DNA of 64,000 bases from Flaviflexus ciconiae (GCF_003971195.1 NZ_CP034593.1:124001-188000), one strand, 5' to 3'. Counted from the stretch's first letter, positions 22,919 through 37,969 are shown. Notes: a model not told the origin generated them from the sequence alone. Made by a program: numbers and translations.

Positions 22919-25900
22919 TTGGCTGCTTCGCCTTTGACAGCATCCGCTTCGCACGGTCGCAAGGCCCGCGTATCTTTCGCCAAGATCAAGGAGCCGATGC
23001 AAGCTCCTGATCTGCTTGGTCTGCAGACCGAAAGCTTCAATTGGCTGATTGGTTCTCCGTCATGGAGGGCCGGCGCAGGACCGGACGAGAAGTCCGGGCT
23101 GGAAGAGATCTTTGAAGAGGTCTCGCCGATCGAAAACTCGGCAAACACCATGAAACTGTCGTTCTCCGAGCCGAAGCTCGAGGACCCGAAGTACACGGTT
23201 GAGATGTGCAAGGAGAAGGACCTCACCTACTCCGCACCCCTGTACGTCAAGGCAGATTTCTACTACAAGGAAACCGGTGAGATTAAGTCTCAGACCACGT
23301 TCCTTGGCGACTTCCCGCTCATGACTCCGGGAGGCACCTTTATCATCAACGGAACCGAGCGCGTCGTCGTGTCGCAGCTCGTTCGTTCCCCCGGTGTGTA
23401 CTTCGAGAGCGAGCGGGACAAGACGTCCGACAAGCTCATTTACACCTCGAAGTTCATCCCGTCGCGTGGCGCCTGGCTCGAGTTCGAGATCGACAAGCGT
23501 GACTCCGTCGGCGTCCGCGTCGACCGTAAGCGTAAGCAGTCGGTGACCGTTTTCCTCAAGGCTTGGGGAATGACCGAGGAGGAGATCCGCGAGGAATTCG
23601 CCGATTACCCGATCCTCATCGACGCCCTCGAGAAGGACACGGTCCACACCAAGGAAGAGGCGCTGACCGACGTCTACCGCAAGCTCCGCCCCGGCGAGCC
23701 GCCGTCGGCGCGCGCTGGCGAGAACCTCCTCTCGAACCTCTACCTCTCCGATAAGCGCTACGACCTTGCGAAGGTTGGTCGCTACAAGATCAACAAGAAG
23801 CTCGGCCTCGACCCGGAGAACCGTGGCCGCCAGCTGACCCTCGAGGACATTGTCGGAGCCATCCACTACATCCTCGCCCTCCACGCCGACAAGGCCGAGG
23901 CGAACTGCGGTGGCCCGAACGACGTCCAGGTCGAGTTTGACGACATCGACCACTTTGGTAACCGTCGTATTCGCGCCGTTGGCGAGCTCATCCAGAACCA
24001 GGTCCGCACCGGTCTGTCGCGCCTTGACCGCATGGTCCGCGAGCGGATGACGACGCAGGAGGCTGCGGCAATCACGCCGTCCTCGCTGATCAACATCCGT
24101 CCCATCGTTGCCGCGATCAAGGAGTTCTTCGGAACCTCCCAGCTGTCGCAGTTCATGGATCAGAACAACCCGCTCTCCGGACTGACGCACAAGCGTCGTC
24201 TGTCGGCACTCGGCCCGGGCGGTCTTGCCCGTGACCGCGCCGGCATGGAGGTCCGTGACGTTCACCCCTCGCACTACGGCCGTATGTGCCCGATCGAGAC
24301 CCCGGAAGGCCCGAACATTGGTCTTATCGGCTCGCTCGCGACCTTCGCCCGCGTCAACTCCTTCGGCTTCCTTGAGACGCCGTACCGGAAGGTAGAGAAC
24401 GGTGTCGTGACCGACACGATCGAATACCTGACCGCTGACGACGAGGACCGCTACGTTATCGCCCAGGCAACGGACCGTCTCGAAGACGACGGAACGTTCA
24501 TGGACGAGGAAGCTCTCTGTCGCGAGGCAGGTGGCGAACCCGCACTGCTCGCCATCGATCAGATTGAATACATGGACGTGTCGGCACGCCAGATGGTTTC
24601 CGTCGGCACCGCCATGATCCCCTTCCTCGAGCACGACGACGCGCACCGCGCACTCATGGGTGCGAACATGCAGCGTCAGGCCGTTCCGCTCCTGCGTACC
24701 GATGCTCCTCTCGTGGGCACCGGCATGGAGCAGCGTGCGGCTGTCGACGCCGGCGAAGTTCTCTTGTCCGATGTTGCGGGCGTCGTCGAGGAGGCTTCGG
24801 CCGACCTCATTCGCATCGCAACCGACGAGGGCGACTACCGCTCCTACCGGATCACGAAGTTCGAACGCGCCAACCAGGGCAACTGCTACAACCAGAAGGT
24901 TGTTGTCTCCGAAGGTGACCGCGTCGAGGTCGGAACGATTCTCGCTGACGGCCCGGCAACGGAAGACGGCGAGCTCGCGCTCGGTCGCAACCTGCTTGTC
25001 GCCTTCATGGCCTGGGAAGGCTTCAACTACGAGGACGCGATCATCCTGTCGCAGCGCGTCGTCACCGAAGACATGCTCACGTCGATTCACATCGAAGAGT
25101 ACGAGGTTGACGCACGTGACACGAAGCTTGGCCCCGAGGAGATCACCCGGGACATCCCGAACGTCTCCGAAGAAGTCCTGTCCCACCTGGACGAGCGTGG
25201 CATCATCCGCATCGGTGCAGAGGTCAACGCCGGCGACATTCTCGTCGGTAAGATCACGCCGAAGGGCGAGACCGAGCTGACTTCGGAAGAGCGCCTCCTG
25301 CGCGCCATCTTCGGTGAGAAGGCCAAGGAAGTCCGCGACACGTCCCTGCGCGTCCCGCACGGCGAGTCCGGCATCGTCATCGGTGTCCGCGAGTTCTCTG
25401 CCGAGAATGACGACGAGCTGGCAGCCGATGTGCGCCAGACCGTCCGCGTCTACGTGGCTCAGCGCCGCAAGATCACGATCGGTGACAAGATGGCTGGCCG
25501 CCACGGCAACAAGGGTGTTATCTCCCGGATCCTTCCGGTTGAGGACATGCCCTTCCTGCCGGACGGCACCCCCGTTGACATCATCCTGAACCCGCTTGGT
25601 GTTCCCGGCCGTATGAACCTCGGCCAGGTCTTCGAGCTTCACCTTGGTTGGATCGCGGCGAACGGCTGGGATGCGACCGAGGCCCGCATGGACGGCGAGG
25701 AGTGGGCTCTGCGCCTGCCCGAGACCGCGGTGACCGGTGTTCCCGGTCAGACCGTTGCGACCCCCGTCTTCGACGGTGTTGAGCCAGACGAGATCGAGGG
25801 CCTCCTCGGAGCGACCCTCCCGAACCGCGATGGCGACCACATGGTTGGCCAGGACGGTAAGGCGAAGCTGTTCGACGGCCGCTCCGGTGAGCCGTTCCCG

Positions 25901-26365
25901 GATGAGATCTCGGTCGGCTACATGTACATGCTGAAGCTGCACCACCTGGTTGACGACAAGATTCACGCACGTTCCACGGGTCCGTACTCGATGGTTACCC
26001 AGCAGCCCCTTGGCGGTAAGGCCCAGTTTGGTGGCCAGCGCCTTGGTGAGATGGAGGTGTGGGCCCTCGAGGCCTACGGTGCCGCTCACACGCTGCAGGA
26101 AATGCTGACGATCAAGTCGGACGACACCGTTGGCCGCGTCAAGGTTTACGAGGCGATCGTGAAGGGTGACAACATTCCCGAGCCGGGAATCCCCGAGTCC
26201 TTCCGCGTCCTCATTCAGGAAATGCGCTCCCTCTGCCTCAACGTCGAAGCGCTCGATGCTAGTGGCAACACAATTAACCTTCAGGATACCGAAGACGACT
26301 TCAGGCCCGCGGAGAAGCCAGCTATCTCCACCGGTCTTGAAGACTTCGGTGCAATGGAATTCTGA
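22919..26365 (+). CDS. rpoB: DNA-directed RNA polymerase subunit beta
   Basis: RpoB forms half of the RNA polymerase active-site cleft. The 1148-residue protein is full length for an actinobacterium. TTG 22919 follows AGGGAAGGG and starts [20 protein letters not shown]. The rifampicin-binding region (residues about 407-435, [19 protein letters not shown]) has the wild-type Asp, His and Ser residues, so no common resistance change is seen. The C-terminal clamp-binding part ([19 protein letters not shown]) is intact. rpoC follows after 76 bp containing a hairpin. Confidence 0.98.
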   Translation: MAASPLTASASHGRKARVSFAKIKEPMQAPDLLGLQTESFNWLIGSPSWRAGAGPDEKSGLEEIFEEVSPIENSANTMKLSFSEPKLEDPKYTVEMCKEKDLTYSAPLYVKADFYYKETGEIKSQTTFLGDFPLMTPGGTFIINGTERVVVSQLVRSPGVYFESERDKTSDKLIYTSKFIPSRGAWLEFEIDKRDSVGVRVDRKRKQSVTVFLKAWGMTEEEIREEFADYPILIDALEKDTVHTKEEALTDVYRKLRPGEPPSARAGENLLSNLYLSDKRYDLAKVGRYKINKKLGLDPENRGRQLTLEDIVGAIHYILALHADKAEANCGGPNDVQVEFDDIDHFGNRRIRAVGELIQNQVRTGLSRLDRMVRERMTTQEAAAITPSSLINIRPIVAAIKEFFGTSQLSQFMDQNNPLSGLTHKRRLSALGPGGLARDRAGMEVRDVHPSHYGRMCPIETPEGPNIGLIGSLATFARVNSFGFLETPYRKVENGVVTDTIEYLTADDEDRYVIAQATDRLEDDGTFMDEEALCREAGGEPALLAIDQIEYMDVSARQMVSVGTAMIPFLEHDDAHRALMGANMQRQAVPLLRTDAPLVGTGMEQRAAVDAGEVLLSDVAGVVEEASADLIRIATDEGDYRSYRITKFERANQGNCYNQKVVVSEGDRVEVGTILADGPATEDGELALGRNLLVAFMAWEGFNYEDAIILSQRVVTEDMLTSIHIEEYEVDARDTKLGPEEITRDIPNVSEEVLSHLDERGIIRIGAEVNAGDILVGKITPKGETELTSEERLLRAIFGEKAKEVRDTSLRVPHGESGIVIGVREFSAENDDELAADVRQTVRVYVAQRRKITIGDKMAGRHGNKGVISRILPVEDMPFLPDGTPVDIILNPLGVPGRMNLGQVFELHLGWIAANGWDATEARMDGEEWALRLPETAVTGVPGQTVATPVFDGVEPDEIEGLLGATLPNRDGDHMVGQDGKAKLFDGRSGEPFPDEISVGYMYMLKLHHLVDDKIHARSTGPYSMVTQQPLGGKAQFGGQRLGEMEVWALEAYGAAHTLQEMLTIKSDDTVGRVKVYEAIVKGDNIPEPGIPESFRVLIQEMRSLCLNVEALDASGNTINLQDTEDDFRPAEKPAISTGLEDFGAMEF

Positions 26366-26369
26366 TTCT

Positions 26370-26411
26370 CGGAGAAAAGGCTGGGTTCAGCGCCCACCCA
26401 GCCTTTCTCCG
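26370..26411 (+). terminator. Hairpin between rpoB and rpoC
   Basis: CGGAGAAAAGGCTGGGT (26370-26386) pairs with ACCCAGCCTTTCTCCG (26396-26411) with one bulged A around a 9-nt loop. No T-run follows, so this is more likely an mRNA-processing or partial-termination signal than a full terminator. Confidence 0.5.
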
Positions 26412-26441
26412 TGGCAGGGTGCTTAGGAAGAAGTAGGAAAC

Positions 26442-30332
<3,891 letters not shown>

Positions 30333-30353
30333 CCACCATCATCGCTGATTAGG

Positions 30354-30400
30354 GGATTGGCCTGTGTCGAGTACCACCGCTCGATACAGGCCAATCCTTT
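30354..30400 (+). terminator. Terminator of rpoB-rpoC
   Basis: GGATTGGCCTGTGTCGAG (30354-30371) pairs with CTCGATACAGGCCAATCC (30380-30397) over 18 bp with one G-T wobble, followed by TTTG. The loop is 8 nt. Confidence 0.8.
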
Positions 30401-30428
30401 GACCTAGCGGAAGCAATAACGCTAATCT
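30399..30428 (+). promoter_or_regulatory. Candidate promoter of the rpsL-rpsG-fusA operon
   Basis: TTGACC (30399-30404) and TAATCT (30423-30428) are spaced by 18 bp, predicting a start near 30435. The leader of about 147 nt contains a hairpin GGGCTCG (30529-30535)/CGAGCCC (30544-30550) ending about 30 nt before rpsL, which might take part in control. Confidence 0.55.
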
Positions 30429-30581
30429 GATATACGGTGTTCGTATTATCGAACATCCCTCGCGCGCGGGAGTTGCACCTGCAAGGGAGGAGACCGTCCG
30501 GCGTTGCTGCGAAAGACCGTTCGGTCACGGGCTCGTAACTACTCGAGCCCTTCCACCAGTTAATAATGAGCAGGAGATAGA

Positions 30582-30956
30582 GTGCCCACTATTCAGCAGC
30601 TGATCCGCAAGGGTCGGTCATCGAAGCCAGGCGCCTCCAAGACGCCGGCGCTCCAGGGTAGCCCGCAGCGTCGTGGGGTGTGCACCCGCGTATACACAAC
30701 TACCCCCAAGAAGCCGAACTCGGCCCTTCGTAAGGTCGCCCGCGTGCGCCTTTCGACCGGCATCGAGGTTTCCGCATACATCCCCGGTGAAGGCCACAAC
30801 CTTCAGGAGCACTCGATCGTGCTCGTCCGTGGCGGCCGCGTGAAGGACCTCCCCGGTGTTCGCTACAAGATCGTCCGCGGTTCGCACGACACCCAGGGTG
30901 TTAAGAACCGCAAGCAGGCACGTTCCCGCTACGGCGCAAAGAAGGAGAAGAACTAA
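30582..30956 (+). CDS. rpsL: 30S ribosomal protein S12
   Basis: S12 lies at the decoding centre of the small subunit. The 124-residue product starts at GTG 30582 ([12 protein letters not shown]) behind AGGAGATAG. The streptomycin-related loops [12 protein letters not shown] and [12 protein letters not shown] are wild type, with both key Lys residues. The stop overlaps the rpsG start by one base (TAATG). Confidence 0.98.
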   Translation: MPTIQQLIRKGRSSKPGASKTPALQGSPQRRGVCTRVYTTTPKKPNSALRKVARVRLSTGIEVSAYIPGEGHNLQEHSIVLVRGGRVKDLPGVRYKIVRGSHDTQGVKNRKQARSRYGAKKEKN

Positions 30957-31426
30957 TGCCCCGTAAAGGCCCCGCTCCGAAGCGCCCCCTCGTTGCAGAT
31001 CCCGTCTACGGCCAGGAGCTCGTGACCCAGCTGGTCAACCGTGTGCTCCGCGACGGCAAGAAATCGACCGCTCAGGCGATCGTCTACGGCGCCCTTTCCG
31101 GTGTTGCCGAGAAGTCCGGCCAGGATGCCATCGAGGTTCTCAAGCGCGCCATGGACAACATCAAGCCTTCGCTCGAGGTGCGGTCCCGCCGCGTCGGCGG
31201 TGCGACCTACCAGGTCCCCGTCGAGGTTAAGGCAGGTCGTTCCACGACTCTCGCGCTCCGCTGGCTCGTTGACTACTCGAGGCAGCGCCGCGAGAACTCG
31301 ATGACCGAGCGACTCATGAACGAGATCCTCGACGCCTCGAACGGTCTCGGCGCCGCTGTCAAGCGTCGCGAAGACACCCATCGCATGGCAGAGTCCAACA
31401 AGGCCTTTGCTCACTACCGCTGGTAA
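30956..31426 (+). CDS. rpsG: 30S ribosomal protein S7
   Basis: S7 organises the head of the 30S subunit by binding the 3' domain of 16S rRNA. The 156-residue product begins [19 protein letters not shown] and ends with AHYRW, both family-typical. It is coupled to rpsL through TAATG and precedes fusA by 38 bp. In E. coli S7 represses the str operon; a similar role is possible here. Confidence 0.98.
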   Translation: MPRKGPAPKRPLVADPVYGQELVTQLVNRVLRDGKKSTAQAIVYGALSGVAEKSGQDAIEVLKRAMDNIKPSLEVRSRRVGGATYQVPVEVKAGRSTTLALRWLVDYSRQRRENSMTERLMNEILDASNGLGAAVKRREDTHRMAESNKAFAHYRW

Positions 31427-31464
31427 GCGGCCGTCCGACAACCTCGAACTGAAGAGAGCTAATA

Positions 31465-33582
31465 GTGGCACAGGAAGTGCTTTCCGACCTTAAGAAGGTC
31501 CGCAATATCGGCATCATGGCGCACATCGATGCCGGCAAGACGACAACGACCGAGCGTATTCTGTTCTACACCGGCATCAACTACAAGCTCGGTGAGACAC
31601 ACGACGGCGCTTCGACGACCGACTGGATGGAAGACGAGAAGAACCGTGGTATCACGATCACCTCGGCTGCCGTAACCGCGTTCTGGAAGAACCACCAGAT
31701 CAACGTTATCGACACCCCCGGTCACGTCGACTTCACAGTCGAGGTTGAGCGCTCACTGCGCGTCCTCGACGGCGCTGTCGCAGTCTTCGACGGCAAGGAG
31801 GGCGTTGAGCCCCAGTCGGAGACCGTGTGGCGTCAGGCGGATAAGTACAACGTTCCCCGTATCTGCTTCGTCAACAAGATGGACAAGCTCGGAGCCAACT
31901 TCGAGTTCACCGTCTCGACGATCAAGGATCGCCTCAAGGCGACCCCGCTCGTCGTGACCCTCCCCATCGGTGCAGAGTCCGACCTGGCTGGCGTCGTTGA
32001 CGTCATCAAGCAGGTTGCGTACCGCTTCCCGGCAGAGCAGAACGGTGAGAAGACCTACGGCACCGTTGTCATCGAGGAAGAGATTCCCGCCGACATGGTG
32101 GACGCCGTTGAGGCCGCTCGCGCCGAGCTGCTCGAGTCGGTTGCAGAGACCGACGAGGACCTGCTCGACAAGTACCTCGGTGGCGAAGAGCTCACGATCG
32201 ACGAGATCAAGGGCGCCATCCGTAAGCTCACGATCGCTGGCGAGGCCTACCCGGTCTTCTGCGGTTCCGCCTACAAGAACATTGGCGTCCAGCCGATGCT
32301 CGACGGCGTTCTCGACTACCTCCCGTCCCCGCTCGACGTCCCGGCCATCGAAGGTCACGCCGTCGGCAACGAAGAGGAAGTTGTTACCCGCTCCGCCAAC
32401 GAGGACGAGCCCTTCGCGGCTCTCGCGTTCAAGGTTGCCGTTCACCCGTTTTTCGGCAAGCTCACCTACATCCGCGTCTACTCGGGCAAGCTCGAGGCAG
32501 GTTCGCAGATCCAGAACTCGACGAAGTCGAACAAGGAACGCATCTCCCGCATCTTCCAGATGCACTCCAACAAGGAGAACCCCGTTGACGTTGCCCACGC
32601 GGGCCACATCTACGCGGTCATCGGACTCAAGAACACGACCACGGGCGACACGCTCTGCGACGCGCAGAAGCCTGTCATCCTCGAGTCGATGACGTTCCCC
32701 GAGCCCGTTATCCACGTTGCTATCGAGCCCAAGTCGAAGGGCGACCAGGAGAAGCTCGGCACCGCCATTCAGCGTCTTGCTGAAGAGGACCCGACGTTCT
32801 CCGTCCGCCTCGACGAGGAAACCGGCCAGACCGTTATCGGCGGTATGGGCGAGCTCCACCTCGACATCCTTGTCACGCGCATGAAGCGCGAGTTCAAGGT
32901 TGACGCCAACGTTGGCGCACCCCAGGTTGCGTACCGCGAGACCATCCGCCGCAAGGTCGACAAGGTCGACTTCACGCACAAGAAGCAGACCGGTGGTTCG
33001 GGTCAGTTCGCTAAGGTCCAGGTCGCTTTCGAGCCGATCCCGCAGACCGAAGACAGCGAAGTTTACGAATTCGTTGACGCCGTGACCGGCGGCCGTGTTC
33101 CCCGCGAATACATTCCGTCGGTTGACCAGGGCATCCAGGCTGCCATGGAGAACGGTATCCTCGCCGGATACCCGATGGTTGGCGTTAAGGCCACCCTCCT
33201 CGACGGCGCCTACCACGATGTCGACTCCTCGGAGATGGCATTCAAGATCGCCGGCCAGGGTGTCTTCCGCGAAGGCATCAAGCAGGCAGATCCGGTTCTC
33301 CTCGAGCCCATGATGGACGTCGAGGTCAGGACCCCCGAAGAGTACATGGGCGATGTGATTGGCGATCTTAACTCTCGCCGTGGCATGATTCAGTCCATGG
33401 AGGACGCGACCGGCATCAAGATCGTTCGCGCCCAGGTTCCGCTGTCCGAAATGTTCGGGTACGTTGGTGATCTGCGTTCCAAGACGCAGGGTCGCGCGGT
33501 GTACACCATGCAGTTCGCGACTTACGCGGAAGTTCCGAGGAATGTCTCCGAGGAAATCATCAAGAAGACCCGGGGCGAGTGA
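31465..33582 (+). CDS. fusA: Elongation factor G
   Basis: EF-G is the GTPase that drives translocation. The 705-residue protein starts at GTG 31465 after GAAGAGAGC. Its G domain has the P-loop [15 protein letters not shown], switch [10 protein letters not shown] and NKMDKL. The later domains III-V follow with MGELHLDIL and [12 protein letters not shown]. It lies between rpsG and tuf as in most bacterial str operons. Confidence 0.98.
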   Translation: MAQEVLSDLKKVRNIGIMAHIDAGKTTTTERILFYTGINYKLGETHDGASTTDWMEDEKNRGITITSAAVTAFWKNHQINVIDTPGHVDFTVEVERSLRVLDGAVAVFDGKEGVEPQSETVWRQADKYNVPRICFVNKMDKLGANFEFTVSTIKDRLKATPLVVTLPIGAESDLAGVVDVIKQVAYRFPAEQNGEKTYGTVVIEEEIPADMVDAVEAARAELLESVAETDEDLLDKYLGGEELTIDEIKGAIRKLTIAGEAYPVFCGSAYKNIGVQPMLDGVLDYLPSPLDVPAIEGHAVGNEEEVVTRSANEDEPFAALAFKVAVHPFFGKLTYIRVYSGKLEAGSQIQNSTKSNKERISRIFQMHSNKENPVDVAHAGHIYAVIGLKNTTTGDTLCDAQKPVILESMTFPEPVIHVAIEPKSKGDQEKLGTAIQRLAEEDPTFSVRLDEETGQTVIGGMGELHLDILVTRMKREFKVDANVGAPQVAYRETIRRKVDKVDFTHKKQTGGSGQFAKVQVAFEPIPQTEDSEVYEFVDAVTGGRVPREYIPSVDQGIQAAMENGILAGYPMVGVKATLLDGAYHDVDSSEMAFKIAGQGVFREGIKQADPVLLEPMMDVEVRTPEEYMGDVIGDLNSRRGMIQSMEDATGIKIVRAQVPLSEMFGYVGDLRSKTQGRAVYTMQFATYAEVPRNVSEEIIKKTRGE

Positions 33583-33690
33583 GCCTAGGTCATTTGTAAG
33601 AAAAATAACCGATAGTAGATCGCTCCGCCCCGAGGATGCTCCTGTATCCTTTTCAAGCAGAGAAACTACCCGAGTCCTACAGGAGGACAA

Positions 33691-34883
33691 GTGGCCAAGG
33701 CCAAGTACGACAAGTCCAAGCCGCATATGAACATCGGCACCATCGGTCACGTCGATCACGGTAAGACGACGACGACCGCTGCCATCTCGAAGGTTCTTGC
33801 TGACCAGTACCCGGATCTGAACGAGTTCACCCCGTTCGACCAGGTCGACAACGCTCCCGAGGAGCGTCAGCGCGGCATCACCATCAACGTTTCGCACGTT
33901 GAGTACCAGACCGAGAAGCGTCACTACGCACACGTTGACGCCCCCGGTCACGCCGACTACATCAAGAACATGATCACCGGTGCCGCACAGATGGACGGCG
34001 CGATTCTCGTTGTCGCCGCCACCGACGGCCCGATGGCTCAGACCCGTGAGCACGTTCTTCTCGCCCGCCAGGTTGGCGTTCCGCAGCTCATCGTTGCGCT
34101 GAACAAGTCCGACATGGTTGACGACGAGGAAATCCTCGAGCTCGTCGAGATGGAGGTCCGTGACCTTCTCTCGTCGCAGGGCTTCGACGGCGACAACGCT
34201 CCCGTCATGCAGATCTCGGCTCTCAAGGCACTCGAGGGCGACGAGAAGTGGGTCAAGTCCGTTCAGGACCTCATGGAGCAGGTTGACACCTACTTCGACG
34301 ACCCGGTCCGCGACATGGACAAGCCGTTCCTCATGCCCATCGAGGACGTCTTCACCATCACCGGCCGTGGCACCGTTGTCACCGGTCGTGTCGAGCGTGG
34401 TCAGCTCCAGATCAACTCCGATGTCGAGATCCTCGGCATCAAGGAGAAGCCGATGACGACCACCGTCACCGGTATCGAGATGTTCCACAAGCAGATGGAC
34501 CACGCCGACGCAGGCGAGAACTGTGGTCTCCTCATCCGCGGCATCAAGCGCGAAGAGGTCGAGCGCGGCCAGGTCGTTTGCAAGCCCGGCTCCATCACCC
34601 CGCACACCAAGTTCGAGGCACAGACCTACGTGCTCAAGAAGGAAGAGGGCGGCCGTCACAACCCGTTCTTCTCCAACTACCGCCCGCAGTTCTACTTCCG
34701 TACCACGGACGTTACCGGCGTCATCACCCTCCCGAGGGCACCGAGATGGTTATGCCCGGTGACAACACCGAGATGACCGTTGAGCTGATCCAGCCCATCG
34801 CCATGGAAGAGGGCCTCGGCTTCGCTATCCGCGAGGGTGGCCACACCGTTGGTTCAGGTAAGGTCACCAAGATCCTCGGCTAA
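33691..34883 (+). CDS. tuf: Elongation factor Tu (frameshifted near the C-terminus in this sequence)
   Basis: EF-Tu delivers aminoacyl-tRNA to the ribosome. GTG 33691 follows ACAGGAGGACAAG. Motifs are GHVDHGKTT, the switch [10 protein letters not shown] and NKSDMVDD. The frame breaks after GVITLP: reading continues as PRAPRWLCP and stops at 34776. The true C-terminus ([17 protein letters not shown] ... [10 protein letters not shown]) runs in the next frame to TAA 34881-34883. One extra C in the C3 run at 34731-34733 restores the standard 397 residues. No other tuf is in the window. Since EF-Tu is essential, an assembly error is far more likely than a real mutation. Confidence 0.95.
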
Positions 34884-34913
34884 TTCAAACGCCTAGATCT
34901 ATCGATCTCATGA

Positions 34914-34941
34914 GTGCGCCCCGGCTTTCGCCGGGGCGTAC
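34914..34941 (+). terminator. Terminator of the str operon (after tuf)
   Basis: GTGCGCCCCGGC (34914-34925) pairs with GCCGGGGCGTAC (34930-34941) over 12 bp with one wobble around the loop TTTC, followed by TTGTCT. Confidence 0.85.
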
Positions 34942-35315
34942 TTGTCTCAACGGGTTGCATGTCCCGAGAGGGGAGTGATTTCAAACAGGGGAGCATTGTC
35001 GGGCGCGATGGGCCGACATCGAAAGGAGCTATCTCGGGAAGTGCTGTGTCTGGGATTCCCCTGCGGCGCTGACGTACTGAAGAGGTACCCGAGGATGCTC
35101 GTCCGATCGGAACCGGGACTGCTTCGACAGCGAAGGAGCGATTGTGCTCTCGTGCAACGCGGAGGTGATGCCGGTGCGGCTAGTGCAGACCATCTACCGC
35201 GACTGGGACTATGGGTGGAGCATATGCCCAGGGCTCCTCAGTTCATGGCACGTAAGCGGTGGGTCAGTGGGAGGTGGCCGACTACGGTCCAGTCAATCCA
35301 CCGGCCCGCAGACAA
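34942..35315. other. Intergenic region after tuf without a recognisable gene
   Basis: ORFs of up to 125 codons exist here, but their translations look like random high-G+C sequence and have no convincing starts. It might be the remains of a gene lost together with the 5' end of the neighbouring MFS gene; nothing recognisable is left. Confidence 0.5.
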
Positions 35316-36305
35316 CTAGCGGTAATCTTCGAGGGAGCGTTTGGCGAGGATGGGGAGAGTTGCAAGGCCCGCTAGCTCCGCCCATACCACCAGCATCGGT
35401 ACCGAACCCGCCACTGTTCCAAGGGCGCCACCGATAAGGGCTGAGATCGGCATGATCCCTAGCGTGATGGTGCGCTGTGAAGCTGCGACCGATGCGAGCT
35501 GTTCTTGGCTGATTGTCTTGGGTAGTACCTCGGCTCCGGACACCGCTGAGATACTGACGAGCAGATTCCACGAGAAGCCTTGGATCGCTAGCCAGATTAG
35601 TTCCGGGCCCGGCAGTCGCTGGCAGAACACCGCGAGGAGAACGGCGGAAACCGCAACGAGTGCGCAGGCGATACGTAGTCGGCGCAGACCGTTGTGTCCT
35701 GAGAGGCGGGGCGCGAGCCCGGCACCGATGATAGCGCCGATGGTTGAGATGACACCAAGGGCTGCGTAGATGGCGGGAGAGAAACCAAGGTCGCTGAGAA
35801 TGAACACCGGCAGAATTGTGTTGCCGAGCATCACCCCAGCGTTTGTCAATGCTGCCGAGGTGGTAAGGGCCCGGAGGGCAGGAATCTCCCAGAAGGCAAC
35901 GAAGCCATCGCGTAGACGAGCCTTCGGTCTGATCTGCATAGTCTCTGGTTGAGCAGGTGCCCGGATCCCAAGCTGGCTGAGCAGGGATGAAACGTAGGAC
36001 GTGACTGCTAGGGTGATCATCCCGGGCATCCCGAGAAAGCCCAATGCCAGGCTGCCGGTGCCCGCCGCGGCAGCTGATGCTGACTGACTTGTGACTGCCA
36101 GGCGGGAGTAGGCGTGTTTGAGCCGCTTCTTCGGGACAAGAGCGGGGATCACGGTCGTCTCTGCGGTTGTGAAGACGACGTCGGCTATTCCGATGATTCC
36201 GGCAGCGAGTAGGAGAACTGGGCCGGACAGTGTCTGAGCTGGGCGAGCATCGGTGAATCTTTGGGCATGTCCCGCCAGTCCGCATGGGAGAGGTTCCATC
36301 CGCAC
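35316..36305 (-). pseudogene. MFS transporter, 5'-truncated remnant
   Basis: The minus-strand frame encodes the last three quarters of a major facilitator protein. It starts in what should be membrane segment 3-4 (GPVLLLAAGIIGIADVVF, then TTVIPALVPKKRLKHAYSRL) and continues with about eight more hydrophobic segments to the end. The typical first segments and the G-x-L-x-D-R loop of a roughly 400-residue MFS_3-type exporter are missing. The 25 residues before the homology begin MRMEPLPCGLAGHA and do not look like MFS sequence. No other frame supplies the missing part. The divergent HAD gene begins 63 bp upstream. I regard it as a decayed exporter gene; an unusual short functional version is less likely. 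Confidence 0.7.
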
Positions 36306-36368
36306 GTGGAAGGGTGATGGAGTGCGCGTCGAGTCGTACCATCAGGTGGCTTCGCGTACCCTGGCAGT

Positions 36369-37010
36369 ATGAGCCTTGTTGACGTGTACCGCGCCTGCGG
36401 ACTCAATTCTGAACCCTCCGCCATCCTCTGGGACCTGGATGGAACGATCACGGATACCGAGTCCCAGTGGGTTGCCAACACGAAGAAGATCATTGAAGCA
36501 CGGGGTGGAAGCTGGTTGAAATCCGATGAAGAAGCTCTCCACGGATCATCCACGGAAGATCATGCCGAACACATGGAATTTGTTCTCCGGCGCGATGGTG
36601 GGGACGTTGCTGACGGCATGGTTCTCTTCGAAGAGGTAGCGGTCCTCATGGCCGAGCAGGTCTATTCGGATCCGGACCTCATGCCCGGAGCTATTGAACT
36701 TCTCGATGCGTTTGCAGATGCTGGAATGCCCCAAGCTCTAGTGACTGCCACCCCGATGAATCTAGCTGGGCCGGCCATTGAAAGCCTGCCGCGAGACTAC
36801 TTCTCTGCGCGTGTCACCGGGGATCAGGTGCAGCGTGGCAAGCCGGACCCCGAGCCCTATGCCACCGCTATCAGCAGACTCGGTGTGAACCCCGCCGAAT
36901 GCTTGGCCTTTGAAGACTCAATCCCGGGGGAGACGTCGGCACGCGGTGCGGGAGCGAGAGTCGTTAACGTGTTGAAGCTGGAGCTCGCGGCACTCGCAGG
37001 CCTCCTCTGA
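36369..37010 (+). CDS. HAD-superfamily hydrolase, subfamily IA phosphatase
   Basis: The 213-residue protein has HAD motif I WDLDGTITDTE (nucleophile and acid/base Asp), motif II in ALVTATP, motif III at GKPDPEPY and motif IV ECLAFEDSIPGE. These predict a small-molecule phosphatase such as a phosphoglycolate or sugar-phosphate phosphatase. It is a clear paralogue of the HAD protein at 58855-59505. ATG 36369 has no ribosome site; a TACCCT -10-like box ends 7 nt before it, suggesting a leaderless transcript. The substrate is unknown. Confidence 0.88.
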   Translation: MSLVDVYRACGLNSEPSAILWDLDGTITDTESQWVANTKKIIEARGGSWLKSDEEALHGSSTEDHAEHMEFVLRRDGGDVADGMVLFEEVAVLMAEQVYSDPDLMPGAIELLDAFADAGMPQALVTATPMNLAGPAIESLPRDYFSARVTGDQVQRGKPDPEPYATAISRLGVNPAECLAFEDSIPGETSARGAGARVVNVLKLELAALAGLL

Positions 37011-37079
37011 GTTCGTTTCGGATTCTGCCAGGGGCTTGGAACTCTCGTCGCCGAGGTTACGCGTTGGTAGCCTGGGTGA

Positions 37080-37889
37080 ATGAACGCACAGGTTGATTTC
37101 AATTCACTGAAGATCGGATTCGGCACTTCTCCCCTCATGGGAGAGGAAGCGACAACTGCTGTCGCTTCGGCGCTCGATGCTGGCTATACCTTTATCGACA
37201 CGGCATCGAAGTACGAGAACGAAGAGGCCGTCGGTCAGGGAATCAAGGCCTCCGGCGTTGCTCGCGAGGACGTTATTCTCCAAACCAAGCTCCGCGGCAA
37301 TGATCATGGGGATGTTCGGGGAGCGCTCGAGCGTAGCCTTAGCAGGCTCGGCGTCGACTACCTCGATGCGTGGCTTATTCATTGGCCGCTCCCCATGCTT
37401 GGCCTTTACCCCGAGGCGTACGAGGAGATGGCCAAGGCGCAGGAGGAAGGTCTTGTCCGCACCCTCGGCGTCTCCAACTTCCTCATCGAACACCTGGATG
37501 AACTGAAGGCTAAGACCGGCCTCGTCCCTGCCACGAACCAGGTGCAGGTTGACCCGGGCCTGCACCGCCCCGAATACCGCAAGGAACTTGCTGATCGCGG
37601 GATTGCTGTCCAGTCCTGGTCCCCGCTTTCAAAGGGTGGTGACCTGTTCGAGACAGAAGCTGTGGTCTCCGCGGCCGAAGCGCACAGCATCACGCCCTCG
37701 CAGGCAGTCCTGGCCTGGCACCGTGCGATCGGTGCCATCCCGATTGTCCGCTCCACGAACGAGGAGCGTAGGAAGCAGAACCTTGAGGCTGTCGAGGTTC
37801 AGCTGACCCCCGCAGAGGTGGAAGCGATCTCCGCACTCCCGCAGCGCGAACTTGGCGAATGGGATCCTGCAACGCACGACGAGCGATAG
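37080..37889 (+). CDS. Aldo/keto reductase
   Basis: This 269-residue NADPH-dependent oxidoreductase of the AKR family reduces aldehydes or ketones, with substrate unknown. The catalytic tetrad is visible: Asp and Tyr in FIDTASKYENE, Lys in LQTKLR, His in WLIHWP. The AKR signature LGVSNF and the cofactor-binding IPIVRSTNEERRKQN near the C-terminus are also present. ATG 37080 lacks a ribosome site and follows a TAGCCT box by 6 nt, as expected for leaderless translation. It is separated from the HAD gene by 69 bp and may be its own unit. Confidence 0.9.
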   Translation: MNAQVDFNSLKIGFGTSPLMGEEATTAVASALDAGYTFIDTASKYENEEAVGQGIKASGVAREDVILQTKLRGNDHGDVRGALERSLSRLGVDYLDAWLIHWPLPMLGLYPEAYEEMAKAQEEGLVRTLGVSNFLIEHLDELKAKTGLVPATNQVQVDPGLHRPEYRKELADRGIAVQSWSPLSKGGDLFETEAVVSAAEAHSITPSQAVLAWHRAIGAIPIVRSTNEERRKQNLEAVEVQLTPAEVEAISALPQRELGEWDPATHDER

Positions 37890-37955
37890 ACCTAAGCACT
37901 TAAAGTGTAGAACCAAACTTCAGAGGCGCCCCGGCGGTAGTTATGCCTCGCACAT

Positions 37956-37969
37956 TTCCTGTACAGGAA
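37956..37969. promoter_or_regulatory. Perfect 14-bp palindrome between the aldo/keto reductase and the met operon
   Basis: TTCCTGTACAGGAA is a perfect palindrome, flanked by CGCAC and GTGCG that also pair. It could be a protein-binding operator or part of a weak terminator hairpin for the upstream gene. No T-run follows. Confidence 0.4.

Noticed and set aside
23060..26089. Antisense ORF of 1009 codons opposite rpoB
   Set aside because: It mirrors a highly expressed gene with strong codon bias, which removes stop codons on the other strand. The translation has no recognisable domain.
30582..30956. Streptomycin or rifampicin resistance changes in rpsL and rpoB
   Set aside because: The key residues in both target regions are wild type.
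31753..34659. Antisense ORF of 968 codons opposite fusA and tuf
   Set aside because: It spans two genes and an intergenic gap on the opposite strand and is explained by codon bias in fusA and tuf.
34942..35319. ORF of 125 codons after tuf
   Set aside because: It begins just behind the tuf terminator hairpin, has no ribosome site and reads as random high-G+C sequence.
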